Shown: piece by piece, positions 1 through 6,448 of the stretch
How the letters are laid out: every line of letters starts with the position of its first letter
Position numbering within the stretch: position 1 is the first letter of the stretch
Program-made: the position numbers and the translations under genes
From: an uncultured Bacillota bacterium
GTDB lineage: Bacteria > Bacillota > Clostridia > Lachnospirales > Lachnospiraceae
Reading direction: 5' to 3'
NCBI GenBank assembly: GCA_905200905.1
Contig: CAJKMA010000059.1
Coordinates: forward strand, 1-16,647
DNA length: 16,647 nucleotides
Notes under the pieces: model-generated
What the model was told of the DNA's origin: nothing
Database searches by the model: none
The model's input: only the letters and a program-made list of their open reading frames with translations

Positions 1-1103
1 TTTCTCTTGTACAGGAATTAAAGGAAAAGCGTAATCGCACGAATTATCGTGGAAGCAGGGGGGAATGGATTGGTTCAGAAATTCCCAATCCTTTTGGAAG
101 CTGTTTGTTTTGTAAAGATTGTGGAAGTCGTTTGACACCGATTAAGCGTCAAACATCCAGCAGAGAAAGAAAATATTATATTTGTACTACCTATAATACG
201 AAAGGTAGGCGGTATTGTGAGAAAGCGCATCTGATTGAGGAAAATGATTTGATGGAAGATGTGTTGAATTATATTAAACTGTGCAGAGAAGCGCTTTGTG
301 AAGTGATTTCCACATATGATATGAGGGACTTTGAGGCAGAAAAGAAAACGCTGGTAGAAAAACGACAGGACCTTCAGGAAGAAATTCAAAACCGAAAAAA
401 TCAACTAAAGGTACTTTTAACACAAAAAATAAAAGATTTATCCATAGCATCTGAAAATGAGGATTTAATCCATGAAACCTATGATTCTATGCAAAAGGAT
501 TTACTGGCGCAGATTCATGGTTTGGAGATGCAGGAAAAAGAACTGAATGAAACTACTATAGAAACACCGGATGTAAAGGACAAATTGAGAAACGCATTGG
601 ATGTAGTTGATAAAATCATTGCAGGTGGAACTCTTGACCGAAGAGATATTGAACTGTTGATTGAGAGAATTGACGTAGATAAAGAGGGAATGCCAGAAAT
701 TACTTTAAAATATGGTTTGTCTGATTTAATCAATTACAGTCCTGCTGATGAGATGAATCGCCGGGAAAATACTGTAATCGCTCTTGTAATGAAGCTGATT
801 ATAGAAGATGAACGTGGATATACATCTGCAAAATACTTGTCAGAACATATCACAGCATTGGGATTTAAGAAAACGAAACAAAGTATCTTACCTTATATCA
901 ATTTGATGAAAGAATTGGGAATTTTGGAAGATACGGATAATCCGCTGAAACCTTACAATATTGTGAAAACAAAAGAAGAGATTACGGTATTGATGCATCA
1001 ATACCTGCCGGATTTACCGGCTCAAATGACTTCTGAACAATTATCGGAAAATTATTTACATTATATTGATGGCGACAGGTGGTATGCCAGAGATGGTTTT
1101 TGA
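1..1103 (+). CDS. Large serine recombinase, C-terminal part (5' end outside window)
   Basis: The frame is open from base 3, so the gene starts upstream of the window and the catalytic serine domain is not visible. What remains is about 366 residues. A zinc-ribbon comes first, with cysteines encoded at about 102, 111 and 120 and a second cluster (ICTTY...RRYC) at about 180-220. A charged, probably coiled-coil stretch follows (about 300-560), then the segment ending EITLKYGLSDL at about 700-725, and a winged-helix-like tail. This domain order fits large serine recombinases of integrative elements (recombinase zinc-ribbon family), which cut and join attachment sites to integrate and excise. The last residues and the TGA at 1101-1103 lie in sequence that is also coding, in another frame, for the solute-binding protein downstream. 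The recombinase therefore probably ends in target-gene DNA. The assignment to the recombinase family is by pattern only. Confidence 0.8.
   Translation, partial: SLVQELKEKRNRTNYRGSRGEWIGSEIPNPFGSCLFCKDCGSRLTPIKRQTSSRERKYYICTTYNTKGRRYCEKAHLIEENDLMEDVLNYIKLCREALCEVISTYDMRDFEAEKKTLVEKRQDLQEEIQNRKNQLKVLLTQKIKDLSIASENEDLIHETYDSMQKDLLAQIHGLEMQEKELNETTIETPDVKDKLRNALDVVDKIIAGGTLDRRDIELLIERIDVDKEGMPEITLKYGLSDLINYSPADEMNRRENTVIALVMKLIIEDERGYTSAKYLSEHITALGFKKTKQSILPYINLMKELGILEDTDNPLKPYNIVKTKEEITVLMHQYLPDLPAQMTSEQLSENYLHYIDGDRWYARDGF
1060..1090. other. Probable right junction (attR) of an integrated element
   Basis: Here the recombinase frame and the frame of the truncated solute-binding protein cross. 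Family-like sequence of the binding protein (GGMPEMVFEYIL) begins at about 1078, while the residues just before it (ILMMAT) do not look like that family. The exchange point should therefore lie near 1066-1080, around the GGTGGTATGCC stretch. Large serine recombinases exchange strands at a 2-bp core, but the core cannot be fixed without the left end or an empty site. Confidence 0.5.
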
Positions 1104-1650
1104 GTATATTTTGAAAAAACATGGTATGGATCCAGATACAGATATGAATATTGACAGAAGTATTGACTTTGGTTCTACTGCAGCAGCTTTTTCAGGCGGA
1201 CAGGGAGAGTTTAGCGTGGAGTTTGAGCCATCAGCCACAGCTTTGGAAAAAGAGGGAACTGGATATGTGGTAGCATCCTGCGGTGTAGAATCAGGCTATG
1301 TCCCTTATACAGCCTATAGCGCCAAAGAAAGCTATATGAAAGAAAATCCTGAGGTGATTCAAGGGTTTACCAATGCTTTGCAAAAAGGCATGGACTATGT
1401 AAATACCCACACCCCAGAAGAAATCGCAAGTAAGATACAGCCGCAATTTAAAGAAAATGATTTGGATACCATCACAACTATTGTGAAGCGATATCAGGAA
1501 CAGGAAACTTGGAAAGAAAATCTAATTTTTGAGCAGGAGAGCTTTGAACTTCTGGAAGATATTTTAGACAGTGCAGGAGAGCTAGAAGAGAGAGTGCCAT
1601 ATGAAGAATTGGTAGATACAGGATTTGCAAAAGAGGCGGCAGGGAAATAG
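1069..1650 (+). pseudogene. ABC transporter solute-binding protein (SsuA/THI5-like), 3' half only
   Basis: About 190 residues match the C-terminal lobe of nitrate/sulfonate/pyrimidine-precursor type solute-binding lipoproteins. Visible blocks are GGMPEMVFEYILKKHG, IDFGSTAAAFSGGQGEF, the stretch VPYTAYSAKESYMKENP, and a C-terminal helical region ending at AAGK. The signal peptide, lipobox and first lobe are missing. No good ribosome binding site precedes the ATG at 1069 or the TTG at 1066. In an intact locus the protein would bind substrate outside the membrane and deliver it to a permease and ATPase; neither gene is in the window. The truncation fits insertion of the element whose recombinase gene lies immediately upstream. 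If the element excises precisely, the gene could be restored. The substrate cannot be inferred. Confidence 0.75.
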
Positions 1651-1673
1651 GAAAGAAATGTAAAGAAAGCATG

Positions 1674-1720
1674 GGAATATTGATGCGGTTTTCACAAAAG
1701 TGGAAACGTATCAATATTCC
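1674..1720. terminator. Long near-perfect hairpin between converging genes, possible bidirectional terminator
   Basis: The left arm 1674-1695 and right arm 1700-1720 pair over about 21 positions, with one bulged G and two G-U wobbles around an AAAA loop. The outer 11 bases (GGAATATTGAT / ATCAATATTCC) are a perfect inverted repeat. It lies between the end of the binding-protein fragment and the end of the minus-strand membrane protein gene, where a shared terminator is expected. Neither side has a clean T-run, only T-rich sequence, so terminator function is uncertain. Confidence 0.5.
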
Positions 1721-1730
1721 GAAATTCTTG

Positions 1731-2189
1731 TTATTCCTCTTCCTCAGCTTCCAGTTTTTCTTCCCGCTTTTTATAAATATGGGAAAAGAAACTTAATATC
1801 ACCAAACAAAGGAAACCAGTGGAAAGAGATATGAACATTCCTGTTGCAATAGAACCGGAAAAATTATGATAGTTGTAATAGGATTTAAAAAACCAAAGGA
1901 TTCCAAGAAGCGTTGCTGCAATGGTGCTTATCATTACATTGGTTTTTACAGTTGGTTTGGATTTCCTATCCCAGATACCATTTTTTATACAACTTACGCA
2001 AAGATAAAGGCTAAGGATAAAAAGCACGATTAGTTCGCCAAAGAGATGTTTGAGGTTGCCTTTATCCAGAGTATTCTGAATAAAAATCACAGCTACTAAT
2101 CCCCAGTAAGCCAGCCAACAGCCATAATGTTCAATATGCAGCAATTTTAATTCTTGTCTTTCATCTAAAATTGTTTTCCTCTTTTTCAT
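1731..2189 (-). CDS. Small four-helix membrane protein, DUF6773-like
   Basis: A 152-residue integral membrane protein with a short charged N-terminus (MKKRKTILDERQ) and four hydrophobic segments at about 25-39, 49-68, 84-101 and 115-138. It ends in a cytoplasmic-looking tail of alternating K/R and E, finishing EEEE. I chose the ATG at 2189 because the GGGAGG just upstream sits 9 bases away. The earlier ATGs at 2198 and 2195 are too close to it. The gene begins inside the upstream HTH gene (29-base overlap in another frame), so the two are very probably translated together. Small membrane proteins paired with a compact HTH regulator are frequent in Firmicutes, and this sequence resembles DUF6773 proteins. 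The biochemical role is unknown, and the family name is from memory. Confidence 0.75.
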   Translation of the reverse strand: MKKRKTILDERQELKLLHIEHYGCWLAYWGLVAVIFIQNTLDKGNLKHLFGELIVLFILSLYLCVSCIKNGIWDRKSKPTVKTNVMISTIAATLLGILWFFKSYYNYHNFSGSIATGMFISLSTGFLCLVILSFFSHIYKKREEKLEAEEEE

Positions 2190-2391
2190 TCTCATCATCC
2201 TCCCAAAATAAATCATCTAAACTTTTGTTCAATACCCTGCAAATCTTCCTGCATAGTTTAATGGTAGGGTTATATTCTCCTTTTTCAATAGCGTTTATCG
2301 TTTGGCGTGATACACCAACTTCCTCTGCCAGCGCTTTTTGCGTCATATCTTTTTCTGCTCGGGCGACCTTTATTGCAATATTTTTTGGCAC
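2161..2391 (-). CDS. Compact Xre/Cro-type HTH transcriptional regulator
   Basis: A 76-residue protein that is essentially one HTH_3 domain. The DNA-binding helices lie at about residues 17-36 (TQKALAEEVGVSRQTINAIE), followed by GEYNPT and a last helix ending SLDDLFWED. This is the usual form of short regulators that sit next to membrane proteins or toxins. The start is GTG at 2391. The upstream AGGAGGTGA is a full match to the 16S anti-Shine-Dalgarno core and ends 9 bases before the GTG. It overlaps the membrane protein gene downstream by 29 bases, and its 3' end carries that gene's ribosome binding site. A plausible role is to regulate its own unit from the promoter at about 2440-2466; no clear operator palindrome is visible. 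Confidence 0.9.
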   Translation of the reverse strand: MPKNIAIKVARAEKDMTQKALAEEVGVSRQTINAIEKGEYNPTIKLCRKICRVLNKSLDDLFWEDDENEKEENNFR

Positions 2392-2439
2392 TTGCCCTAT
2401 TCACCTCCTCGTTTGTGAATGTATCATCTACAAATATAG

Positions 2440-2466
2440 ATTATAATATAAGTGATAAAAAGTCAA
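2440..2466 (-). promoter_or_regulatory. Promoter of the HTH/membrane protein unit
   Basis: On the minus strand a TTGACT (-35) at 2466-2461 is followed after 15 bases by TATAAT (-10) at 2445-2440. The spacing is short for a sigma-A promoter, but both boxes are near consensus. The leader to the GTG at 2391 would be about 40 bases. Confidence 0.6.
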
Positions 2467-2486
2467 GTATATATTACTTTTTGGAT

Positions 2487-2520
2487 AAAAAAAGAGTGGG
2501 AGAATAAAGGTCGCCCACTC
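2487..2520 (-). terminator. Rho-independent terminator of the CYTH gene
   Basis: On the minus strand the perfect 7-bp stem GAGTGGG/CCCACTC (2520-2514 with 2500-2494, 13-base loop) is followed directly by seven T residues (2493-2487). It lies about 30 bases after the stop of the CYTH-domain gene. Confidence 0.85.
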
Positions 2521-2550
2521 GTCAACTTATGAAATGTCTTTCTCCAAATC

Positions 2551-3009
2551 TCATGTTGGCATTTTATTTGGCATAGACAGTACACTGTTGTGATACTTGC
2601 TAGAGAACGTGACATCTTCTCCAAACCATTCCGGAGGCACAAAGGCATTGGCTTCTTCTTCAGAAGAAAATTCCACTTCTGCTAACCAGAGATTTTCGTA
2701 AGGTGCATCAAATACATCTAGTTCAACCGTTAGCCCCTGGGGAAGAGGCAGAAGATATCTGGTTTTACTAAGAAGGATACCATCTGCTTTTTGCAGTAAA
2801 TGTTCGTAGGATTCCTGATTCAACGGCAGGTTATACTCTTCCCGTACCATAAATCCTTTGCCTTTATAGGTGAGAAAGTATTGGTCCTCTTGTTTGCGGA
2901 TGCGAACAACAGGATTGGTGCATAAGTAAGCCTGCTGGATTTTTTTATGGGGATAGGTTTTTAAATCTTTAGGTAATTTGTGAATAAGATATTTTTTTTC
3001 GATTTCCAT
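2551..3009 (-). CDS. CYTH-domain protein (triphosphate tunnel metalloenzyme family)
   Basis: A 152-residue protein opening MEIEKKYLI, the ExExK-like signature of CYTH (CyaB/thiamine triphosphatase) proteins. Alternating charged strands typical of the eight-stranded tunnel follow: VVRIRK, YFLTYKGKG, REEYNLPL, TVELDVF and LAEVEF. Members bind a divalent metal and hydrolyse or use triphosphate compounds such as tripolyphosphate, nucleotides or thiamine triphosphate. The actual substrate here is not known. The length fits a stand-alone CYTH protein. The start at 3009 is preceded by AGGAGG at 6-7 bases; an upstream in-frame ATG at 3033 lacks such a site. It is transcribed alone, divergently from a GNAT gene, from a promoter that overlaps the other gene's promoter, and ends at a clear terminator. 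Confidence 0.85.
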   Translation of the reverse strand: MEIEKKYLIHKLPKDLKTYPHKKIQQAYLCTNPVVRIRKQEDQYFLTYKGKGFMVREEYNLPLNQESYEHLLQKADGILLSKTRYLLPLPQGLTVELDVFDAPYENLWLAEVEFSSEEEANAFVPPEWFGEDVTFSSKYHNSVLSMPNKMPT

Positions 3010-3035
3010 ATAAATCCTCCTGTAAAAGGTCATTC

Positions 3036-3064
3036 TTGCAGTTCTTTTTAAGGTATCATATAAT
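3036..3064 (+). promoter_or_regulatory. Promoter of the GNAT gene
   Basis: TTGCAG at 3036-3041, a 17-base spacer and a consensus TATAAT at 3059-3064. The predicted transcript start lies about 35 bases before the ATG at 3105. Confidence 0.7.
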
Positions 3065-3083
3065 GTTCAAAAGAAAAAAGCAA
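3055..3083 (-). promoter_or_regulatory. Promoter of the CYTH gene
   Basis: On the minus strand TTGCTT (3083-3078), a 17-base spacer and TATGAT (3060-3055). It overlaps the -10 box of the divergent plus-strand promoter. Confidence 0.55.
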
Positions 3084-3104
3084 GGCAGAATCAGGAGGAA
3101 ACAT

Positions 3105-3638
3105 ATGGAGTTTCAAATAGAGAAAATGACTATAAATAATTTACCAGAAATCATGGAGATTATGGAAAATGCAAGACAGTCTGTAAAGGAAGCGGAATGG
3201 TTTGTGTCGGATGAGGAAGGGTATGTAAGACAGGTGCTGGAGGGAAACGGATTTCTGGTAGGTGCAAGAGAAGAAAAAAGTAGAGAACTGGTAGGTTTTT
3301 TTATGGTATTTTATCCAGAAGCACAGGATAATCTTGGACAATATGCAGGTCTTACAGGGGAGGAACTAGGCAAGGTAGTGTATATGGATTCCGCAGCAGT
3401 GAAAGAAAGATACCGAGGAAATGGTTTACAGGGACGTATGCTTCAAAAAGCAGAGGCTTTGCTGAGAGAAGAGCAAACAGAAAAAGGACAGGATGTGCAA
3501 TATTATATGTGTACAGTGCATCCGAATAACCACAGTAGTCTGTATACTATGAAGAAAAATGGATATGAAATTGTGGCTAGAGAAAAACTTTATGGCGGAT
3601 TAGATCGATATATTTTATGCAAAAAAAATTTTTTATAG
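3105..3638 (+). CDS. GNAT-family N-acetyltransferase
   Basis: A 177-residue single-domain GNAT protein. The acetyl-CoA pyrophosphate-binding motif is visible as ERYRGNGLQGRMLQ (R-x-x-G-x-G/A type), after the strand VVYMDSAAV. The C-terminal part shows the motif-B strand YYMCTVHPNNHSSL and helix YTMKKNGYEIV. Such enzymes transfer an acetyl group from acetyl-CoA to an amine; the acceptor cannot be read from sequence. The start is ATG 3105, placed by AGGAGG six bases or so upstream; the longer reading from 3036 would include the promoter and is rejected. It is probably monocistronic. The 3' end contains an A8T6 run just before the stop, and no hairpin terminator is obvious after it. Confidence 0.88.
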   Translation: MEFQIEKMTINNLPEIMEIMENARQSVKEAEWFVSDEEGYVRQVLEGNGFLVGAREEKSRELVGFFMVFYPEAQDNLGQYAGLTGEELGKVVYMDSAAVKERYRGNGLQGRMLQKAEALLREEQTEKGQDVQYYMCTVHPNNHSSLYTMKKNGYEIVAREKLYGGLDRYILCKKNFL

Positions 3639-3683
3639 AAACTTTAGAAAATCCTGCATTTGTTTAGATGAAATACAGAGGAA

Positions 3684-3696
3684 TGTGTGCTATGAT
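3684..3696 (+). promoter_or_regulatory. Extended -10 promoter of the DJ-1/PfpI gene
   Basis: TGTGTGCTATGAT contains an extended TGn motif directly before TATGAT (3691-3696). No good -35 is visible at 17 bases. The ATG is about 33 bases downstream. Confidence 0.5.
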
Positions 3697-3728
3697 AAGC
3701 ATAACAAAATTCAAAGGGGGATATGGAA

Positions 3729-4286
3729 ATGGCAAACGTGTGTGTTTTTACCGCAGATGGTTTTGAAGAAATAGAAGGGCTTACAGTTGTAGACTTGCTC
3801 CGCAGGGCAGGAGCGGAGGTACGGATGATATCCATCAGTGACGGGCTGGCTGTCAAGGGCTCTCACGGAATTGAACTGAAAGCGGATTGTTTCTTTGATG
3901 ATGTGGATTATGATACCGTAGATATGCTGGTGCTTCCGGGCGGTATGCCAGGGACACGCTATCTGGGAGAACATCAGGGACTTTGCGGCTTATTAAAAAA
4001 CTTTGCATCAGAAGGAAAGAAAGTAGCAGCTATCTGTGCAGCTCCAAGCGTTCTGGGAAAACTAGGGATTTTGGAAGGAAAAGAAGCTGTTTGTTATCCT
4101 GGATTTGAAGAGCAGCTAACCGGTGCAGTTGTATGCAAAAAAGAAGTTGTCCGAGATGCCAATGTGATAACCAGCAGGGGCCTTGGCACAGCGATTCCCT
4201 TTGCTCTTGCGCTGATTGCACAGTTATATGATGAAGGAAAAGCAGAAGAAATCAGGAAATCCATTATTTTTCAGGCAGAAATTTAG
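3729..4286 (+). CDS. DJ-1/PfpI family protein
   Basis: A 185-residue protein of the DJ-1/ThiJ/PfpI superfamily. The N-terminal ADGFEEIEG carries the conserved glutamate (Glu16), and the nucleophile elbow AICAAPSVLG carries the reactive cysteine (Cys103), so both key residues are present. GG-containing PGGMPGTRYL and the late strand ITSRGLGTA are also typical. Members act as glyoxalases/deglycases, redox-sensing chaperones or amidase-like enzymes, and the precise activity cannot be told from these residues. I chose the ATG at 3729 because the AAGGGGG at 3714-3720 is 8 bases away; an ATG at 3723 is only 2 bases from it. The gene has its own promoter and lies before tig without any obvious terminator. 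Confidence 0.9.
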   Translation: MANVCVFTADGFEEIEGLTVVDLLRRAGAEVRMISISDGLAVKGSHGIELKADCFFDDVDYDTVDMLVLPGGMPGTRYLGEHQGLCGLLKNFASEGKKVAAICAAPSVLGKLGILEGKEAVCYPGFEEQLTGAVVCKKEVVRDANVITSRGLGTAIPFALALIAQLYDEGKAEEIRKSIIFQAEI

Positions 4287-4322
4287 CCAAACCCTAAAAA
4301 AATACTGGCGTTTTTAATTTCC

Positions 4323-4334
4323 TTGTGCTATACT
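4323..4334 (+). promoter_or_regulatory. Extended -10 promoter of the tig-led run
   Basis: TTGTGCTATACT has an extended TGn motif before TATACT (4329-4334). The -35 region (TGGCGT at 4306-4311) is weak. A predicted start near 4341 gives a leader of about 77 bases before tig. The same 12 bases occur at 16226-16237. Confidence 0.55.
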
Positions 4335-4365
4335 GTTTCAATGACTGTAAGTATGTAAAAAAGCG

Positions 4366-4383
4366 CTGTTCCTACGGGAACAG
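4366..4383 (+). promoter_or_regulatory. Leader hairpin of tig with a UACG tetraloop
   Basis: CTGTTCC (4366-4372) and GGAACAG (4377-4383) form a perfect 7-bp stem closed by C-G around TACG. That is the very stable C(UNCG)G loop class. No T-run follows, so it is not a terminator. It lies 18 bases before the AGGAGG of tig and may stabilise the 5' end of the mRNA. Confidence 0.5.
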
Positions 4384-4417
4384 AATGCATATAGAATTCA
4401 AGGAGGAATTTTTAACA

Positions 4418-5728
4418 ATGAGTGTACAGGTAGAAAACTTGGAAAAGAACATGGCAAAACTGACAATCGAAGTTGCCGCTGAAGAATTTGAGAAGGCAGT
4501 ACAGGCTGCTTATATGAAAAACAAAAACAAAATCACAATTCCTGGATTCCGTAAAGGAAAAGCTCCTCGTGTGATGATTGAAAAAATGTATGGCACAGGA
4601 ATCTTCTATGAAGATGCAGCAAATGCACTGATTCAGAGAGAATATCCAAAAGCAGCAGAAGAAAGCGGATTAGACATTGTTTCTTATCCAGAAATCGACG
4701 TTGTACAGGTAGAAAAAGGAAAATCCTTTATCTTCACAGCAGAAGTAGCTGTAAAACCAGAAGTTACATTAGGTGAATACAAAGGTCTGGAAGTAGAAGT
4801 GACTCCTGTAGAAGTAACAGAAGAAGAAGTTGCTGCTGAATTAAAGAGAGAGCAGGAAAACAACTCCAGAACAATCGATGTAGATGACAGAGCAGTAGCA
4901 CAGGGCGACATGGTTACTTTAGATTTCGAAGGCTTTGTTGACGGTGTTGCATTTGAAGGCGGAAAAGGAACAGATTATCCTCTGACAATTGGTTCTAACT
5001 CCTTTATCCCAGGATTTGAAGATCAGTTAGTTGGTGCTGAACTGAACAAAGAAGTAGAAGTAAATGTTACTTTCCCAGAAGATTACCATGCAAATGATTT
5101 AGCTGGAAAAGCTGCTGTATTCAAATGTACAGTAAAAGCAATCAAAGTAAAAGAACTTCCTGAGCTGGATGATGAATTTGCGAAAGACGTTTCTGAATTC
5201 GATACATTAGCTGAGTACAAAGCAGATGTTGAAAAGAAATTAAGAGAACGTAAAGAAGGCGTTGCAAAACGTGAAAGAGAAGACAAAGCAGTTGATGCTG
5301 TAATCGCAAATGCGCAGATGGATATTCCAGAAGCAATGATTCAGAACCAGATTCAGCAGTTAATGAACGATTTCGTTCAGAGAATGCAGGCACAGGGACT
5401 TTCCATTGACCAGTATTATCAGTTCACAGGTCTTGATCAGGCTAAGATCCAGGAACAGATGAGACCACAGGCACTGAAGAGAATCCAGAGCCGTCTGGTA
5501 TTAGAGAAAGTTGCTGAAGTAGAAAATATTCAGGTTTCTGATGAGAAATTCGAAGAAGAATTAAAGACAATGGCTGACATGTACAAGATGGAAGTCGAAA
5601 AATTAAAAGAATTAATGGGTGATGCTGAGAAAGAACAGATGAAGAAAGACATCGCTGTTCAGGAAGCAGTTACTTTAGTTGCTGAATCAGCAAAAGTAGT
5701 GGAAAAGAAAGAAGAAGCTGCTGAATAA
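4418..5728 (+). CDS. tig: Trigger factor, ribosome-associated chaperone and peptidyl-prolyl isomerase
   Basis: A 436-residue trigger factor, close to the family's usual 430-450. The ribosome-binding signature GFRKGKAP starts at residue 43, the same place as in E. coli. The FKBP-type isomerase domain spans about 155-245 (GDMVTLDFEGFVDG through FPEDYHANDLAGKAAVF). The C-terminal substrate cradle is long and helical (about 260-436), ending in a lysine/glutamate-rich tail. The protein docks at the ribosomal exit tunnel and shields nascent chains. The start is ATG 4418, preceded by AGGAGG at 4401-4406; an in-frame extension to 4325 would run back into the promoter. It heads a plus-strand run reaching truA, and clpP follows after 32 bases, the common tig-clpP-clpX order. 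Confidence 0.98.
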   Translation: MSVQVENLEKNMAKLTIEVAAEEFEKAVQAAYMKNKNKITIPGFRKGKAPRVMIEKMYGTGIFYEDAANALIQREYPKAAEESGLDIVSYPEIDVVQVEKGKSFIFTAEVAVKPEVTLGEYKGLEVEVTPVEVTEEEVAAELKREQENNSRTIDVDDRAVAQGDMVTLDFEGFVDGVAFEGGKGTDYPLTIGSNSFIPGFEDQLVGAELNKEVEVNVTFPEDYHANDLAGKAAVFKCTVKAIKVKELPELDDEFAKDVSEFDTLAEYKADVEKKLRERKEGVAKREREDKAVDAVIANAQMDIPEAMIQNQIQQLMNDFVQRMQAQGLSIDQYYQFTGLDQAKIQEQMRPQALKRIQSRLVLEKVAEVENIQVSDEKFEEELKTMADMYKMEVEKLKELMGDAEKEQMKKDIAVQEAVTLVAESAKVVEKKEEAAE

Positions 5729-5760
5729 TCAGCTATACTTGGCAGGATAGGAGGAGTTTC

Positions 5761-6342
5761 ATGAGTTTAGTACCATATGTCATTGAACAGACAAGCCGTG
5801 GAGAGAGAAACTACGACATCTATTCCAGATTATTAAAAGACAGAATTATTTTCCTTGGAGAAGAGGTTACGGATGTATCAGCAAATTTGATTGCAGCCCA
5901 GCTTCTCTTCCTGGAGTCCGAAGACCCGGGAAAAGATATTCATTTGTATATTAACAGCCCGGGCGGTTCCGTAACAGCCGGTATGGTGATTTATGATACC
6001 ATGCAGTACATCAAATGCGATGTATCTACGATTTGTATGGGTCTGGCTGCCAGCATGGGAGCATTCCTTCTGGCAGGCGGTACAAAGGGTAAGAGAATGG
6101 CTCTTCCCAATGCCGAAATTATGATTCACCAGCCATCTGGCGGTGCACAGGGTCAGGCAACAGATATTGATATTGTTGCAAAACAGATTCTGAAGACAAA
6201 AGAGCGTTTAAATACGCTTCTGGCGCAGAATACAGGTCAGCCTCTGGAAGTGATTGCCAGAGATACAGAGCGAGATAACTATATGACAGCCCAGGAGGCT
6301 CTGGCATATGGTCTGATTGATTCTGTAATTGAACACAGATAA
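5761..6342 (+). CDS. clpP: ATP-dependent Clp protease proteolytic subunit
   Basis: A 193-residue ClpP with the complete serine protease triad: Ser98 in GLAASMGAF, His123 in EIMIHQPSGG and Asp172 in ERDNYMTA. The oxyanion-hole stretch NSPGGSV is at 65-71. ClpP forms a double heptameric barrel in the cytoplasm and degrades proteins fed to it by ClpX or another Clp ATPase. The start ATG follows AGGAGG at 5749-5754. Like many Firmicute ClpPs it has a short N-terminus (MSLVPYVIEQTSRGER); most of this is retained and it forms the axial gate loops. It lies 32 bases after tig and 106 bases before clpX, so chaperone, protease and unfoldase genes are together. Confidence 0.98.
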   Translation: MSLVPYVIEQTSRGERNYDIYSRLLKDRIIFLGEEVTDVSANLIAAQLLFLESEDPGKDIHLYINSPGGSVTAGMVIYDTMQYIKCDVSTICMGLAASMGAFLLAGGTKGKRMALPNAEIMIHQPSGGAQGQATDIDIVAKQILKTKERLNTLLAQNTGQPLEVIARDTERDNYMTAQEALAYGLIDSVIEHR

Positions 6343-6370
6343 GGACACAAAGGATAGAATAGACAGAAGA

Positions 6371-6402
6371 AAAGACTCCTGCAAAGATTTGCGGGAGTCT
6401 TT
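6371..6402 (+). terminator. Terminator-like hairpin between clpP and clpX
   Basis: Arms 6371-6385 and 6388-6402 pair over 15 positions with one G-U wobble (AAAGACTCC... / ...GGAGTCTTT). The sequence after the stem continues only as CAAGG, so the T-run is limited to the TTT of the stem. It looks like a degenerate or partial intrinsic terminator, or an RNA-processing site, lying about 28 bases after clpP. Confidence 0.6.
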
Positions 6403-6448
6403 CAAGGTTTCAGGAAAAATCAGAAAGATTCATAGAAAGGGAAAGTAT

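Noticed and set aside
515..733. Minus-strand open frames inside the recombinase, tig, clpX, lon and other genes
   Set aside because: They lack ribosome binding sites and family-like sequence and lie opposite well-supported genes.
3621..3634. A8T6 run at the end of the GNAT gene as a phase-variation tract or terminator
   Set aside because: Slippage would change only the last three codons, and a bare A/T run without a GC stem is not an intrinsic terminator.
5734..5739. TATACT after the tig stop as a separate clpP promoter
   Set aside because: No recognisable -35 or extended -10 accompanies it, so it is left as chance.
6329..6448. N-terminal extension of ClpX from an earlier ATG
   Set aside because: The extension crosses the strong hairpin at 6371-6402, overlaps clpP, and is unlike any ClpX N-terminus.
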